DNA of 64,000 nucleotides, from contig LNKV01000006.1 in NCBI GenBank assembly GCA_001465935.1, positions 496,001 through 560,000 of the forward strand, given 5' to 3'. This stretch comes from Clarireedia homoeocarpa (lineage: Eukaryota > Ascomycota > Leotiomycetes > Helotiales > Rutstroemiaceae). The position numbers were made by a program, and so were the translations under genes. Shown here piece by piece: positions 1-12,119 of the stretch. Within the stretch, counting starts at the first letter, position 1. Each line of letters begins with the position of its first letter. The notes under the pieces are model-generated. The model was given only the letters and a program-made list of their open reading frames with translations, was not told the origin of the DNA and ran no database searches.

Positions 1-201
1 AACCATACTTTCCGCATCCCCAACCTGTTTCCTCTCCGAAACCTCTCTCAAAGCTCCTCCCTTTCCAAACTTCAAATTCATCTGTTTGTGTCTCAGACCT
101 AACGTCAATCCTTGGGATAAGGAATTATTGTCCCTTATATTGCGGCCGCTTGTGTATGATGATGTTGCGGATGTAGGGCCACCCCTCATGACTGCTGATT
201 G
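1..201. other. 3' flank of the PDK gene
   Basis: This is the sequence downstream of the PDK stop codon. On the minus strand an ATG at 81-79 opens a frame that stays open to the window edge (27 codons), so the start of another minus-strand gene is possible. The stretch is too short to judge. Confidence 0.3.
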
Positions 202-1725
202 TTATTGTAGTGGTTCCGAACTACTGGAGAGCCGATTTAAATGGAGGTAGACGTCTGTTCCGTAGCTGTTTGTTTGTTAGTCAGGTTCCTTTCTTCCTAT
301 GTAGATCAATAAAGATAAGACTCACCCCTCCATACTAATCAACTTCAAATCTCCTCCAAAATATCTAGCATATAATCTCGAAATTGGTAAACCATACCCG
401 AATCCTGCCATTGGTGCTTTGAAGTCGCTTTTATCGAAGTCGGGGTCCAGACTCGGTGTACGGTCAACGGTCGTGTACATATATGTCCATACCAAAGGAA
501 TAGCACTTCGAGGAATCCCACCACCTTCATCAGAGATCTTAATAGTGATATCCTCTTTTCCTTCCGCAACAACGACCTTCGTGACTGGGAAATCTTGCTT
601 CTCTGGTCCGTGTGTTTCTACGACGGCGCGCAGAGAATTCTTGAGAGTTTCGAAAAGCATATGTGATAGATGTCCGGGAACGTACATGAAGTGTAATTCT
701 GGAGGACAAACGAGTTGGATTTTTGGCGCATCGAATAACCCGTAGTGGTCTTCGCAAACGAACCGTGCGTTCTCTATGGCTTCTTCTGCGAGGTCTCGTA
801 CATTGGTTTTCGTGCAAATGATACCGACATAATTAGGATCCTTGTCATGGCTTTGATCTGTTAGAGCTATATGTTGTCCGATCAGCATTCGTATACCTAT
901 ACGAGACATGTAGAAACGGTCGAGAAATGATTGGATATTATTGTCGATTTGCATTCGCTGCCGTTTGCGCTTGTATTCGAGGATACCTTGGGCGACAGTA
1001 GTAACAACTCCATCATGCCGCCGTTTGATATGGTTGAGAGTTTGTGCGAATCGTTGATTATAGTCGTGAAGTTCTGGCGGCCAATCTGTGCTGTCTTCTA
1101 CTGTTGCGAAGTATCTCCTTGCTGAAGATGATTTCGCCTTCTCACTGTGTCCATTCCCATTTGAATTCCCAGTCTGCCAGTGTGCCGAGCTATATTGTCC
1201 TCTTTGCACACTCGGGTTGTGCGTAGCTTCTGTAAGTAGCTTGGATTGCTTTCCATTTTGTTTCGCAGGTTTCATGAGTCGATCTTTGACTTCTTTTGAT
1301 AGCTGCGGTCTTGGTAGACTGGTTATTTCCTTTCTCACATGTCAATTTGTTATGACACCTTTCACACAGGGTAAAAGAGTCATACCTCAAATGACTGTGC
1401 ATACCAGTCTTGCACCTTTTTGATCGAGGGCATTTCATTGAGTCCATCTGGGAGATCTGAAAGCTCTTGTACTCGATGCGCGAGTCGTATGGGGAGTTCT
1501 TCGGAAAGGAATTGTGAAGCTCGGAAAAGAGTACCTGATTGTTGAGAGGATGCTGATTAGCTTGGAGCTCAATGGCAGAGTTTTCACCATCTCTCCATGC
1601 ATGGACATACCTGTAGATGGCCTCTCCCCAAATTGCACCATCTGTCTTAAGCTTACACCGGTGGCAGGAAAATGAGAATAATGCTTGATGGTTTCCATCA
1701 ACATGTCCGACTTCTTCCACGACAT
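202..1725 (-). CDS. Mitochondrial pyruvate dehydrogenase kinase (PDK/BCKDK family)
   Basis: This protein kinase of the GHKL fold phosphorylates the E1-alpha subunit of mitochondrial 2-oxoacid dehydrogenase and switches it off. Four exons are read on the minus strand: 1725-1611, 1534-1386, 1329-326 and 265-202, giving 443 aa. The N-terminal exon carries the family block GVSLRQMVQFGERPSTG, continued by TLFRASQFLSEELP. The N box (MLFETLKNSLRAVVE, about residues 312-326), the G1 box (DEGGGIP, about 355-361) and the G2 box (GFGYGLP, about 397-403) are all intact. The last exon supplies the conserved tail YGTDVYLHLNRL; without it the frame stops right after SMEG. A polar insert at about residues 105-165 (Asn/Gly/Ser rich) separates the N-terminal helices from the rest and looks lineage specific. 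The start was chosen because MSWK begins the known fungal N terminus. It could be the branched-chain enzyme's kinase rather than PDK; the sequence alone does not decide. Confidence 0.93.
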
Positions 1726-3206
1726 CTTGCTGCAGCTCCTGTGGCCCTAAGGCCTTCGAGATTATCTGTGTAGCCCTTTCAAAGTATGAGGTTGGTTGTA
1801 ATGTAAGGTGTCGGTGATGGTGGAGCAAATTACAAACATTTGTTGAACTTCTTTCCTCCCCCCGCGTTCGTGGGTGGGATCCTAGGACTGGGTAGCTTTT
1901 AGGATGACGCAGAATTAAAGCAGAGGCCGACGATTCAGACCAATGACAACCGAGGCAAAGCAAAGAGAACCTTGGCAGTCAGTCACTGGGATTGTGGACA
2001 GACGGAAACAAAGAAGCAGCATGGAAAAGCAGCATCAATTGATTGTTTGCAACAATAGAATACGTTGCAAAGAATATAAAGAATATCAACGTCAACAACT
2101 GTGTGTCATTCTATGTTTGCGGGTAACGTTCGTTCGTTCATTCGTTGGTTAGTTAAGAGAGGAAAAGAATGGACTGATCGTGTGCAGAGAAAGTATGACT
2201 ACCGGGAGCTCCATGTCCCGAACGTCCGATACGTACACCAATACCAAGACCAAGACCAAGACCACTATACTTATACTGTACTGTACATATCACCACCACG
2301 ACTGTGATTGCCCGAGTAGTTCTAAGACTTCGGCCTGACATGTGACATGTCACGAATGCCATCTGATGCCCTCTCATCGGAACAACAGCGCTTTCTTGGC
2401 CATTGTGAGGCTTTCCCAAAGGAAAGGGCCAAAGGATGGTAGGCTTTGGCGGGGTTTCAGTCCCCTGTCTTACATATCCAAGGTCATGCTCTACAATCCC
2501 ACGTGAAAGTCCAACAGGTCTACCAGCTTGACTCCAAGATCTTGGGCAGAAATTGGACGTTTTCTCTATCTACCGTATGAATCTTGTCCTACGTGTTACC
2601 TGGGACGGACGAGGCACGTTGGGAATTTACTTGTAGCCCATCAGTCGGAGGCATGCAAATTAATCAGGCACGTGACACATATTCACAGTCAGATTGACGT
2701 CTCGAGCGCTTCCTATGCGAGCTGTAAGTCATCGAAATCTACTATTTTATCAGGTGATATTTCAGCCCATCTAGATCGTCTGTTTGGCCAATATACTGGA
2801 AAGCTTCTACTTCTATGCTTTGCTGAAACGAAACAGAGCTGCCACCTGATGCCGACCCTCTCCTCCACCTGGCCGGCCGACTTCTACATGTGTGTCATTC
2901 TTCATTTCGTGAGCCATGATGCTGCGGGCGCTCCTAAGTATGAATGGATAGAGGTCCATTCAACGTCTGTCGCCACAAGGAGTTTCCCTTCGATGGCGCC
3001 GTGGTACAACAATGTAGGTACGCAAGGAAAGAAGGACGTGATGTGAAATTACGGAAAGAGGCAGGTACTGTACCTGCTTAATTGCAACCCGAAACTCATC
3101 ACCCTCGGAGCCCACTCAGAATCTCAAATGAATCCTGTAGTAGTTTATTCTGATAAGATCGAATCGACTCGACTCGAAGAATTTTCTTGGAAATCCGCAG
3201 CTCAAT
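1726..3206. other. Divergent intergenic region, PDK to SGNH-like gene
   Basis: No convincing gene is visible. The region serves as promoter for both flanking genes. It contains a short CAAGAC-type tandem repeat near 2241-2263. A long open frame at 2528-3046 begins with TTG and has no recognisable domain. Confidence 0.5.
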
Positions 3207-4471
3207 ATGATAGCCTCAAGCAGCTACCGATTCGCAGGTCTCGGTATCGTGATCTTCATCTTCATCTACATACTTTGGTCCCCAGCCAAAGGTTTTGTAG
3301 CTCACGCTGTCGTGCCATTACCCAAACCAATGGTCATCGAACCTGGAGAAAGGTACGTCCTGCATGCACTCCTCTTCCTTGCATCCAACCACAAGCAAAT
3401 GATCCTGACCAGCACAACAAGTGCCATCAAACACTACCTAGGAAGCAAAGACTGCGGGGTTATCCAATCAGAGATCTATCATGTACCATATCCACTGAAC
3501 CCAAACATGTCACCGTTCTGCAAGAGCAGGGCCATGCTTCTGGAAGCTCTCAGTAGTGGTGGAAGACATGGATTCGACGAACCATATGTTGGGAAAGGTG
3601 AATCCGCCCTCTCGCCCCACAATGCCCTACCTATATTCACACGGCCAAATAACTAGATTGTACATACCGATGGTTTTCCACTCAGGAAATATGCATGATC
3701 CTCGAACGCTTCAGCGCTGTTATTTTCCTCGGTGACGAAATAGCTCAAACAATCTACGCCGCTCTGAACGTTTTCCTCCGGGAAGACATATCGCATGGTG
3801 GACTCCAAGAATGGCTTATGACGGACGATGAACGCATTGCCTGTAAATGCGACGCTCAGTATCTTAATAATGACTGTCTGGGATACTCTGTCAAGAATTT
3901 CGAGGCAGTAGTTAAGAATGAAGCCAATGATCCAAAAGGAAGTCCTTATTTTTGCCAGAGTAAGTCTCTATCCTTCCAACCTAGTTCATAAGTCAACTCT
4001 ACTTGTATATTGACGAAGATAGAAACCCCACACGCATACATCCCCTTTACAAACACCCCAGCACCACCAATCGCCATAAGCACCTTCCAATCCCTCACCT
4101 ACCAAAAACCTGACCCTTGGCGTCCATCGCCTGTAATAATCTCCCTCGGCCGCGGCATGAACCTAAATATACCGCACACCCTCAACGCCATGGATGAGTG
4201 GATGAGTCTCGCCTTAGGCGCCGAACGCCATATCCCTATTCTTTTGCTTGGACCTCCGGCATATGGTGTTTCCAAAGAGGGGAATTTGCAGATATGGAAA
4301 TATCAAGATGAGCTGGAGAAGATTGCAAGGGACAAACACGTGGATGTTTTGGGGCTGTGGAATTTGACTGTGCAGGCGGAGAGTTGGGGCGGAGAGAGGT
4401 ATGGTGGGAAGGTGAAGTTGGTGGAGGCAATGATGGTTGTTAATTGGTTGGCTAAGTTGGAGACTTCGTAG
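3207..4471 (+). CDS. SGNH/PC-esterase-like type II membrane protein
   Basis: Four exons: 3207-3352, 3413-3597, 3657-3959 and 4023-4471, about 360 aa. The second exon could equally start at 3422; both acceptors keep the frame. A hydrophobic segment at about residues 8-25 follows a short polar N terminus, suggesting a signal anchor into the secretory pathway. The segment FSAVIFLGDEIAQ (about 130-142) sits where esterases of the PC-esterase/TBL type carry Gly-Asp-Ser. The C terminus (GLWNLTVQAE ... VVNWL) matches the end of this family in fungi from memory. Here the nucleophile Ser is replaced by Glu, so catalysis by the usual route is doubtful. Cys-rich segments (CKSR, CTYRWF, CKCD) suggest disulphides in the lumen. 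The function is unknown; modification or recognition of cell-wall or glycan acetyl groups is a guess from the fold. Confidence 0.78.
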
Positions 4472-5430
4472 GAGGGGGAGGCTTTGGAAGGAGGAGATGA
4501 GAGGGGAGGGAGGGTCGCGGAAGGAAAGGGAAAGAGGGCGGCTGGGGGTGAAAGGGAGGATGGCGTATGTATGAGTGAGTTTAAATGATTCTATATTTTA
4601 TTCTCGTTACCAGTGAGTCATAAGTAGAACGATGGAAGAAAAGGTTCGGCTCAAATCAAACAAAATAGAACGAATGAAATGCAATACTATCATATATTTC
4701 CACACACATATGACTGCTCCCCCTCCTTCCCTTATCTTGATGTGTTCATGTATATACTTGTTTGTGAAGGTTTGGGGTTGAGGTAGGTGGGGATGGGGAT
4801 AGGGATGGGTGGTTAGTAGGGGAGGCGTGAGATTTAGTTTTATAGAAGTCCGGCTGAGCGCCGCGGGGGGGGGGGTTTGTGAAGTGCCTGGAATGCGGGA
4901 AAGGGGTCAATTCAATTAAAATGAAATAAATTGAAGTAAAGTGGTAAAGTGTGTGTGAAGAAAGCTAGAGAACATGAGGGAGAGGGGTGGGGAGAGGATA
5001 ATAGTTTCACAAGATATAAATATTGCCATATCAAAAGCAAGCAGACCAAACCAAGAAAAATGAAACGAAAATATTAATTTCAACATCGCCGTTACTTTTC
5101 AGCTTAAAAATTCTACTCTTCCTGGATAGGGAGGAAACTTAGACTGCCCACACCGTCCCCATGCACATAGAGCCATTTACCCAACTCCATGGTCGGAGAA
5201 AGTTGGTGTTAGGTAAAGTAAACCTGTCGAAGTACCAAGGGGATGTGCTAAGCATCCGACTATGTATAAGCCCTCTATGCAAGACAAACTTCCAAGCTTT
5301 TTGACACACATACCTGTATCTATCTGAAGATAGATCTAATACACGGTAGTCACTTGTAGTTTGTTAGCAACACCAATCTCAAACATCAAATATGTACAAT
5401 TGTTGAAGAAATTAGATAGCGGTTGGATAG

Positions 5431-7344
5431 TCAACGTAGCTCCTGGTGCAAGTTGAGAAATGGCATCGATGCGGATGAGGACTTTGACGAGTAAGCTGGG
5501 AAATCAAAGGACATATTGTTAACTGTGATGCGGAAGAGTCTCATGCATTCATTTCGATATGAAAGGTAAACAGTACACGGGTGCGAAAGATGAAATACAT
5601 TCACTTGGATACTGTATCTAGCCGACAAAGCAGCAAGTTCATTCGCAATAATCCATTCAACGCTCCTGAGAATCAGGCGCAACTTCCAATGAGACTGGTA
5701 GATTTCGGCTCTCATATAGAGGGCTAAATGTCTGGAGTGCGGAGTCACTCTTCGATCAGGCCAGTTCGGCAAGGTCGAACCACCGTGTCCTGATGTGGTT
5801 TTCTCGGACGACACAGTATGTGAAGGCCGGTATTCGAAACCGCTGATCGATTTCGTGTCTCAATAAGTGCCATACACCATTTTGTGTATATCTTATGACT
5901 TTCAATCATGACTCCATGACTGAAGGGTTGGCATGGTTTGAACCATTAAGGTCCTACTGTGAGTATCGATTGAGACCACATCCATCATCCGCCAAACAGC
6001 TAGATAGGATCTCTCAAATTACTCCAACACAAATAGGCTGTAAATATTACTCTCGGGGAATAGGAATTTTGAAATTGTGATCTTCATTTCCCAACACAAC
6101 CGCTAGGAGTGTATCAAGGATTCTTCTACAATTTTCTGCGTCAAATGACGTATGTGACGACACCCATAACGCGATATAACCGAACGGCACGACAGCGAAC
6201 ATGTCATTTGGCGTAAACCTCAGATTAGTGCAATTGTTACTTCGAATGACCAAATTCTAATCTACACTGCTGAATAGTAAAAGCTGGAGGGTATCGCAAC
6301 GTGGAAAACCGAAGCCCTTGGCAGCTACATTGGTGGCGACAGCACATAAGTATCATCTACGCACTAAATGATACTGGCCTTTCGTCCTATGGTTGTTTTG
6401 CGACGCAGCGATGACGGAATATCTTTTGCAAATTGAAGAGGGGCACCGAAGCCCCAGTTTATGGGAGAATCACCCTGACTGCCATTGGATATGAAATAAC
6501 GAATGATCCCTTTAAGAAAATGCCTTGCCTCCAACTCGTTCTGCAAAATAACGTTATGCGCTTCTGCGCCGCTAAACGGGTTAACGGTAAAAGAGGAATA
6601 ATCGACACAGGAAGGTTTGAGTGAAGGCTGACTGTTCCAAATCATTCCCACCTCCACTTGAAGGGAAAAATGAGAATCGTAACATCGGAATCATATGATC
6701 CAAGTCCGTAAGCGCAAGGAATTATCATCCCATGTCTTAGAAGTTGGTCGACCAAATGAATCGCGACATGTGTTATGGATCGCAATGTTGGGAAATAAGA
6801 TCGGAATTGGGTGCAGTTCTTCAATACCGGTTTTCAATACCCTTTGATCCATCTGATGTTTCCCAGGAGCGTCATGCAATTAATAGCTTCTGAAACAAAT
6901 ACCACTCGCGTAAGCAGTTCAGCTGCGCTCAGCAAATGTCAAGGCCTCGCTGGTTCAGTATCATATGCGAATGTAGATCACGAAAACGCAGGGCCACTTC
7001 AACGGTTGTGAAAGACCCTGAAGCAAAGAAAAAAGGGGAGAAGTTTTGCATCTTATAAATGAGGGAAAGATATTCATCCGCTTTGTCCCACTGTCCACAA
7101 ATGTGTTGCCATAATTCACCAATGGGAACCGCGACCCATGTTGGTTCTCAGCGATGCACCGATCGATCGAATACTTGCCGGAATGTAAGACTACTTTGTA
7201 GAGAAGCCCGAAATTCCATATAAGCAGGCAAACTTGAACATGCTCATATCTTTCAAAACAAGAAGCGAGGAAGAGAAGCGCTGACAGGGAAAAGTTTTGG
7301 AACGATCTCGATCTCTCAAGATATAGGCGACGTGTCGCTGCCAA
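5431..7344 (-). pseudogene. Possible decayed minus-strand gene, unrecognised
   Basis: Successive minus-strand open stretches at 7344-6961, 6824-6642, 6657-6364, 6253-6047 and 5814-5431 have protein-like composition (mixed hydrophobic and charged, no simple repeats) but are broken by stops and frame changes. Neither the ends nor any splice pattern restores one convincing reading frame. I do not recognise the family. It may be a decayed gene or a set of chance open frames in unconstrained DNA. Confidence 0.22.
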
Positions 7345-8327
7345 TCCTTTCCACAGTCGTAGTCCAACCAGATGAGCCGAAATTATCGAGGAGCAATGGA
7401 TCGCCGTGCATAAGAAGATACAGTACTACTTAGTAGTATCAACAAATAAACGCACATGGCCAGCGGGTGAGGATGAGAGAGGCCCAGATGCCTTTGTGAT
7501 GGGGGCCAAGCGAGCCATTTGTGCTTGGGAAGCGCTTTCCTTGGTGGCTGGATATTAGAAAAGTGGGTTGGTGTGGGTTGGTGTGGGAAGAGGAAAGCGA
7601 AGTTGGTAACGGCCGAGGAGAAAAACGGGACAATGACGCCACAAAAGTAGGGAAAACTCTGACTAAACTTCTCACCTTATCCAAATAGGTCTAAGTGTGG
7701 CGGGCTGGTGGGGCCTGATTTTCCTTACCAGAGGCAAATCCTCCGCTTCCCATTCGCTGCATTTCAACACGGACGTTCTGGCCGTTCACCAAAACGAATG
7801 TCGATGTTTGTATTCGCGCACAGGCTTCAAGCACGAACGTAAGAGGTACGAGGCAATAGGACACACCTCCGCACAAAATGATAAAGGATGAAGTAACATG
7901 GCACAAGGCGGCTCGGAGAGCGGAGAGACCTCCGGGCTGCTCTTTATCCTCACCATCCTATGCCGAACACCGAACATGCGGATGATATGATGTTAGAAAA
8001 AAGTCGCCTGTTGGGAAAGAATCGAAAGGCCATATCGAGATAGCCTTACGTCACAGTAAATTGTTTCAACCTATTTATGCCTTCTTTATATTTCGAGGCT
8101 CCTCCTCAGACAAGTCAGACAAGCTGTATCGGATTCTACCTTTTCTCCAAATACGACTTAATCTCCAAATACGAGTTGAGAAATATCATAAGTTAACTTT
8201 AGTTCTTGAACTATCAAACTATCCGGCCTTAGATCAAAACTCTATAATCAACCGCTTTCATAAACGAAGAGCTCCCACCACCCACACAAACCTACCAATT
8301 CAACAACTTCATCCGCTTCATTCATCA

Positions 8328-8362
8328 CTTCACCCATCCACCCATCCACCCACCCATCCACC
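8328..8362. repeat. CCATCCAC-type microsatellite in 5' leader
   Basis: Short runs of CCATCCAC/CATC lie 35-70 bp before the start codon at 8397. They are typical of pyrimidine/CA-rich fungal leaders. Confidence 0.7.
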
Positions 8363-8396
8363 CGTCTATACATCTATACATCCGTTCATCAGCCGC

Positions 8397-8954
8397 ATGT
8401 CGACCGAAACCATGTCGGGCACCAACCCAATGCAAAAAGACTCGGAAAGAGCATTCGCTCTCCAGAAATACCTCCTTCTCCATTCCCAGCATGATGCTCT
8501 TCAGAAGAATATCACGGCTGTAACTTCCACCGTGCAATCTGCAATCATCGATTCTTCTGCATCTCGAGAGCGTCAACGTAACGCCTCCATCTCTTCAGAT
8601 TCCAGCTCCTCAGACAATGAATTCTCTCCCTCCCTCATCTCACCAACTTTCAATCGGTATGCGCGTCGTGGCAGTCTACCCACCTCGCTCCAATTCACGC
8701 ATCACGACCACAGAACCAACTCGCTGGCTTCGGTTGTCGACGAGTCAAAAGTCGAAGAATACGAAATGAAATTGAAGAATGTCAACCTCCAGATCAAGAC
8801 TACCTTGACTGATCTTCTCAATTGCGAAAGTGTGAAGAATGATAAGAGATATAGGATGTGGGTCCAGACAAGGCTGATGGACACGGAGAAGGAATTAAGG
8901 GGAAGCAGATCGAGGAGTTGTGAAAGAAGACGAAGCGGTGAATTTTCTGAATAA
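8397..8954 (+). CDS. Small conserved fungal protein, coiled-coil C-terminal half
   Basis: Single exon of 185 aa. The first part is helical (RAFALQKYLLLHSQHDALQK, residues about 16-35). It is followed by a Ser-rich stretch with clusters SSDSSSSDNE and an RRGS phosphosite-like motif, then a charged helix ending NLQIKTTLTDLLNCE. The C terminus is basic (RSRSCERRRSGE). From memory this arrangement, with the block KRYRMWVQTRLMDTE, is conserved across Pezizomycotina as a protein without an assigned role. The ATG at 8397 was preferred over the open frame further upstream because that part reads through the CCATCCAC repeat. A second ATG lies five codons later. The function is unknown; the Ser-rich core suggests phosphoregulation, which is inference. 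Confidence 0.72.
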   Translation: MSTETMSGTNPMQKDSERAFALQKYLLLHSQHDALQKNITAVTSTVQSAIIDSSASRERQRNASISSDSSSSDNEFSPSLISPTFNRYARRGSLPTSLQFTHHDHRTNSLASVVDESKVEEYEMKLKNVNLQIKTTLTDLLNCESVKNDKRYRMWVQTRLMDTEKELRGSRSRSCERRRSGEFSE

Positions 8955-9829
8955 AGAAATTCAATTGCGATGGCTTCGTAATACTATCAACCGGCGTTGA
9001 TATCTGGGAGCTTTCGTTTGGGTTCTGGGATTGCGTTGGCGTTGGCGTTCAGGCAGGATGGAGATAAATTCGCAGATATTTGGCTTTCCGATTGTATTAT
9101 GATACCCATAGCTGTCAGCAGCAAACATTCAATTCTAAACCTTTTTTCCCATTTAATCACTTTTGCCTTCCATGATTTTGTTGTCGTGTTATCATTCTAT
9201 GATTTGTGGTCACTCTTGAATAAGCTCACCAAACGTCTTTGTCGGCATCGGTATTTTTGAGGATGCATTTATCCGCAAACGATTTTCAATTCGACACTTC
9301 GAATCAAGCAAGCATGAGCATAAGCACGACATCTTACAAAGTACATGTCACGCGCATCAAATGCATCTCTTCGTATTTAAATAGCAATCCATGCTTACCC
9401 ATACATTCGCCGGGAATCTCCCAGTTGAAATACCCCAAACTACTCAATGCTCTGCCACTTTGACGCGTCAAGTCTGTGGCTCGGATGAAGCACAATACGT
9501 CTCAAAACCACACATTCCAGACGAAACCTGCACCAATGTGAGCCGGATTCATCTAAACGTCGCATCCGACGAACCTTTTTTTGGGGGAAAATGTGAGGCT
9601 TTGTATGCTATGATGATTTTCAATTATGGATCCCCTTGATCTGAGTATTTCCCATTTATACTTGAGTAGGTCTCGCGATCACAGTTGCGCATTTTGCTCT
9701 ACTTTTTTCTTCTTATAGACAACAACTCTCTTTGTTGGAGATCTGGTGGTATAAACAGTATAAAGGCTGGGAAAAAAAAGGAAACTCGGAGGAACGAAAA
9801 GGTAGAGCTTGTTTGAAAATTGAAAAGAG
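8955..9829. other. Intergenic region upstream of KES1-like gene
   Basis: No gene is supported. The region holds the 3' flank of the preceding gene and the promoter of the next. It contains a short GGCGTT tandem near 9034-9049 and otherwise unremarkable AT-balanced sequence. Confidence 0.5.
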
Positions 9830-11440
9830 ATGGAGAAATGCAAAGAAGAGAGAATTGCTCCACAGCACAAGAGTGCATGGCTTGGGTTCATCAAGGTATG
9901 TGTGTAGTCTTACTTCAATTGCTCTTTTATTCTTCTTCTTTCGTATTCCAAGTCACAATCACTGCGAGAGAGAAAACCTCCACGAGAGGAAGCTGCATGG
10001 CACAGACTTCACGGGAAGGTAGTCCGTGTCCTGACTATTGAATACTGAAAGGCTATTCACGATAGCTTTACTGCAATGCACAGACGGGTCAATCGATAAT
10101 CAACTCGCACTGACACGTTCATCATCTAGTCAATCGCAACTTTCAAAGGCGACCTGAGTACATTGACGGCTCCTCCATTTCTTCTCTCACCACAATCGAT
10201 CGTCGAATATCCCACATACTGGGCCGAACACCCCTCGCTATTCGTTGCGCCGGCATTTTCGGATAATCCTGAGGAGAGAGCACTCCTAGTGCTGAAATGG
10301 TTTATAAGCACATTGAAATGGCAGCATAGTGCGCGGGAAGAGGATGGCAGGAAGAAGAAAATGAAGCCGCTGAATCCTTTCTTGGGAGAATGCTTCATGG
10401 GATCTTGGGAAGATGATGGATCAGGAATAGGAAAGACAGAGTTGGTTGCTGAGCAAGTTAGGTGAGTCGCATAAGTCTATGCTATGCTATGGAAAGAGCA
10501 AATGCTGATGAAATTTAGCCACCATCCTCCAGCGACAACATTCAATCTTTGGAACGACACTCATGGCGTGCAGGTAAGCCTTTTCAGCCCATCTTTCAGT
10601 TTCAGATTGCCAACTAATGTATCTCCATAGCTCCAAGGAAATATTGCACCACGAGCCTACTTCAACACAACAGTCCATATTCAGCGCAGCGGATACTCCC
10701 TCCTTACACTCTCTCGACACTCCGAAACGCACTTGCTTACTATGCCACCAGTTCACGTTACTGGACTAATGACCGGTTCTATAAGCCCTGAACTCAGTGG
10801 CACGTCATACATACGATCCTCGTCTGGCTATACAACTAGGATTTCGTACACCTCAAAGGGATGGATAAGCGGTGTACCCAATTCCTTCTCTGCTGTCATC
10901 ACTAAAGACGGGGCAAGTAAACCAATCTATACCGCAGAGGGGCAATGGAGTGGGGAATTCTTGGCCAAGGATGCACGGACGGGGAAAACTGTGATGAACT
11001 TGAACACTGGGGCTCTGAAAAGAAAAGAGCTGAAAGTCAAACCAATTGAACAGCAGAGGGAATGGGAGTCTAGAAGGGCTTGGAGACATGTTAGCGAGGC
11101 GATCAATGAGAATGATGTACTTCGGATTGGGAAAGAAAAGGCGAAGATTGAGAATGAGCAAAGAGAAATGCGGAGGAGAGAGAAAGAGCAGGGGAAATCA
11201 TGGCAAAGGAGATTCTTCAAAAGAGTGAGTAGAGATCGACTTGCGGAGGAATTGGCTGGAAAGCTGGATGATGTGAAGTTGGAGATGCCAGGTGGTATTT
11301 GGGTATGGGATGAGGAGAAGTATAGGACTGAAATGGGTATGAAGGGCAGTAATGATGGAGGGCTTTTGAAGAGTGGAGTGAAGAGTCCTACGAGAACTAG
11401 ATGGGACTCTGGGGTTGTCATAGATGGTATTACGGTTTGA
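9830..11440 (+). CDS. KES1: Oxysterol-binding protein, Kes1/Osh4 type
   Basis: This lipid-transfer protein exchanges sterol and PI4P between membranes and restrains Golgi PI4P signalling. Four exons: 9830-9895, 10130-10461, 10519-10573 and 10631-11440, 420 aa, close to the short PH-less Osh4 length. The short first exon ends WLGFIK and joins SIATFKGDLSTLTAPPF, which rebuilds the conserved lid region. The family signature EQVSHHPP is recreated exactly across the intron at 10462-10518, and KPLNPFLGE lies before it. There is no PH domain, ankyrin repeat or FFAT-like motif, so it is a stand-alone ORD. The C terminus has a long basic/acidic helix (about 300-370) and an added Ser/Thr-rich tail. The first intron is 234 bp, longer than most here. 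Start choice rests on the splice-derived fit with the family. Confidence 0.93.
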
Positions 11441-11774
11441 TTTTCATCAAGGAGCATATGTAGACTGGTTCTATAGTCGTGCAGGAATAGACTAATAATA
11501 ATACACGATCTTGCTACCATGGGATCGTCAAACCAAGCTTTCCACCCTTTTTTTAATCGCCAAACTTTCTCGTCTGATCTGAAACATGATTGTACAAATA
11601 CACCGAACCCTGGCAACGCTCCAAAAGACGCAGCTGACCCAAATGATGCAGTCAGTGCAGTAGTAACGCGTACAAGCAACTAATCCCATTCTCAAACAAG
11701 TTCTTGTCCATTTCTTTCTTTCAGCCTTAAGGGATGGTCTATCCAAATGTTTCTAGAACCCCGCTTTATGCACC

Positions 11775-11812
11775 CCTGTCAATCCTGTCAATCCTGTCAA
11801 TCCTGTCAATCC
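11775..11812. repeat. 9-bp tandem repeat, 4 copies
   Basis: CCTGTCAAT is repeated four times without error, 308 bp upstream of the CsbD-like start codon. It may be neutral, or a multiplied factor site. Confidence 0.9.
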
Positions 11813-11956
11813 AGCTGGGGACCCTTTTATGACATCATAAGCGCATGCGTATACAGTTTCCCCTCCATGCATGCCTCTTGCCTTGGCTTTTGAAATTCGC
11901 TCACTTCACAGTAGGATCTGGCGATTTCTGTGGCCTTAGGGATCGAGGAATGAGGA

Positions 11957-11965
11957 ATATATAAG
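11957..11965 (+). promoter_or_regulatory. TATA-like box of the CsbD-like gene
   Basis: ATATATAAG lies about 155 bp before the ATG and is followed by a C/A-rich leader. A clear TATA box fits a stress-inducible gene. Confidence 0.5.
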
Positions 11966-12119
11966 AGCTTTAGTTATCCTACAAAAAAGACCTCTTATCA
12001 ATTAACCCTATACAACATCAAGCAAGCAACCTGTTCTAAGAGCAACAACTCTACAATATAAAACAATTCGTTACAACAAACAACCAACCAACCAGCCAAC
12101 CAACCAAACAAACGCAAAT

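Larger units (their letters stand above)
4472..8396. other. Long spacer with possible decayed coding region
   Basis: This 3.9 kb spacer has no intact gene. The first 700 bp is purine-rich 3' flank with a G run near 4866-4875. Between about 5431 and 7344 five minus-strand open stretches follow each other (see the pseudogene entry). The end (8325-8362) is a CCATCCAC-type repeat just upstream of the next start codon. Confidence 0.5.
11441..12119. other. Intergenic region and promoter of the CsbD-like gene
   Basis: No gene is visible. The region holds a 9-bp tandem repeat (11775-11812), a CRE-like TGACATCA (11830-11837), a TATA-like box (about 11957) and a C/A-rich leader with CCAA repeats directly before the start codon. 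Confidence 0.6.

Noticed and set aside
2528..3046. 172-codon plus-strand frame between PDK and the SGNH-like gene
   Set aside because: Begins with TTG, has no domain, and its composition fits promoter DNA.
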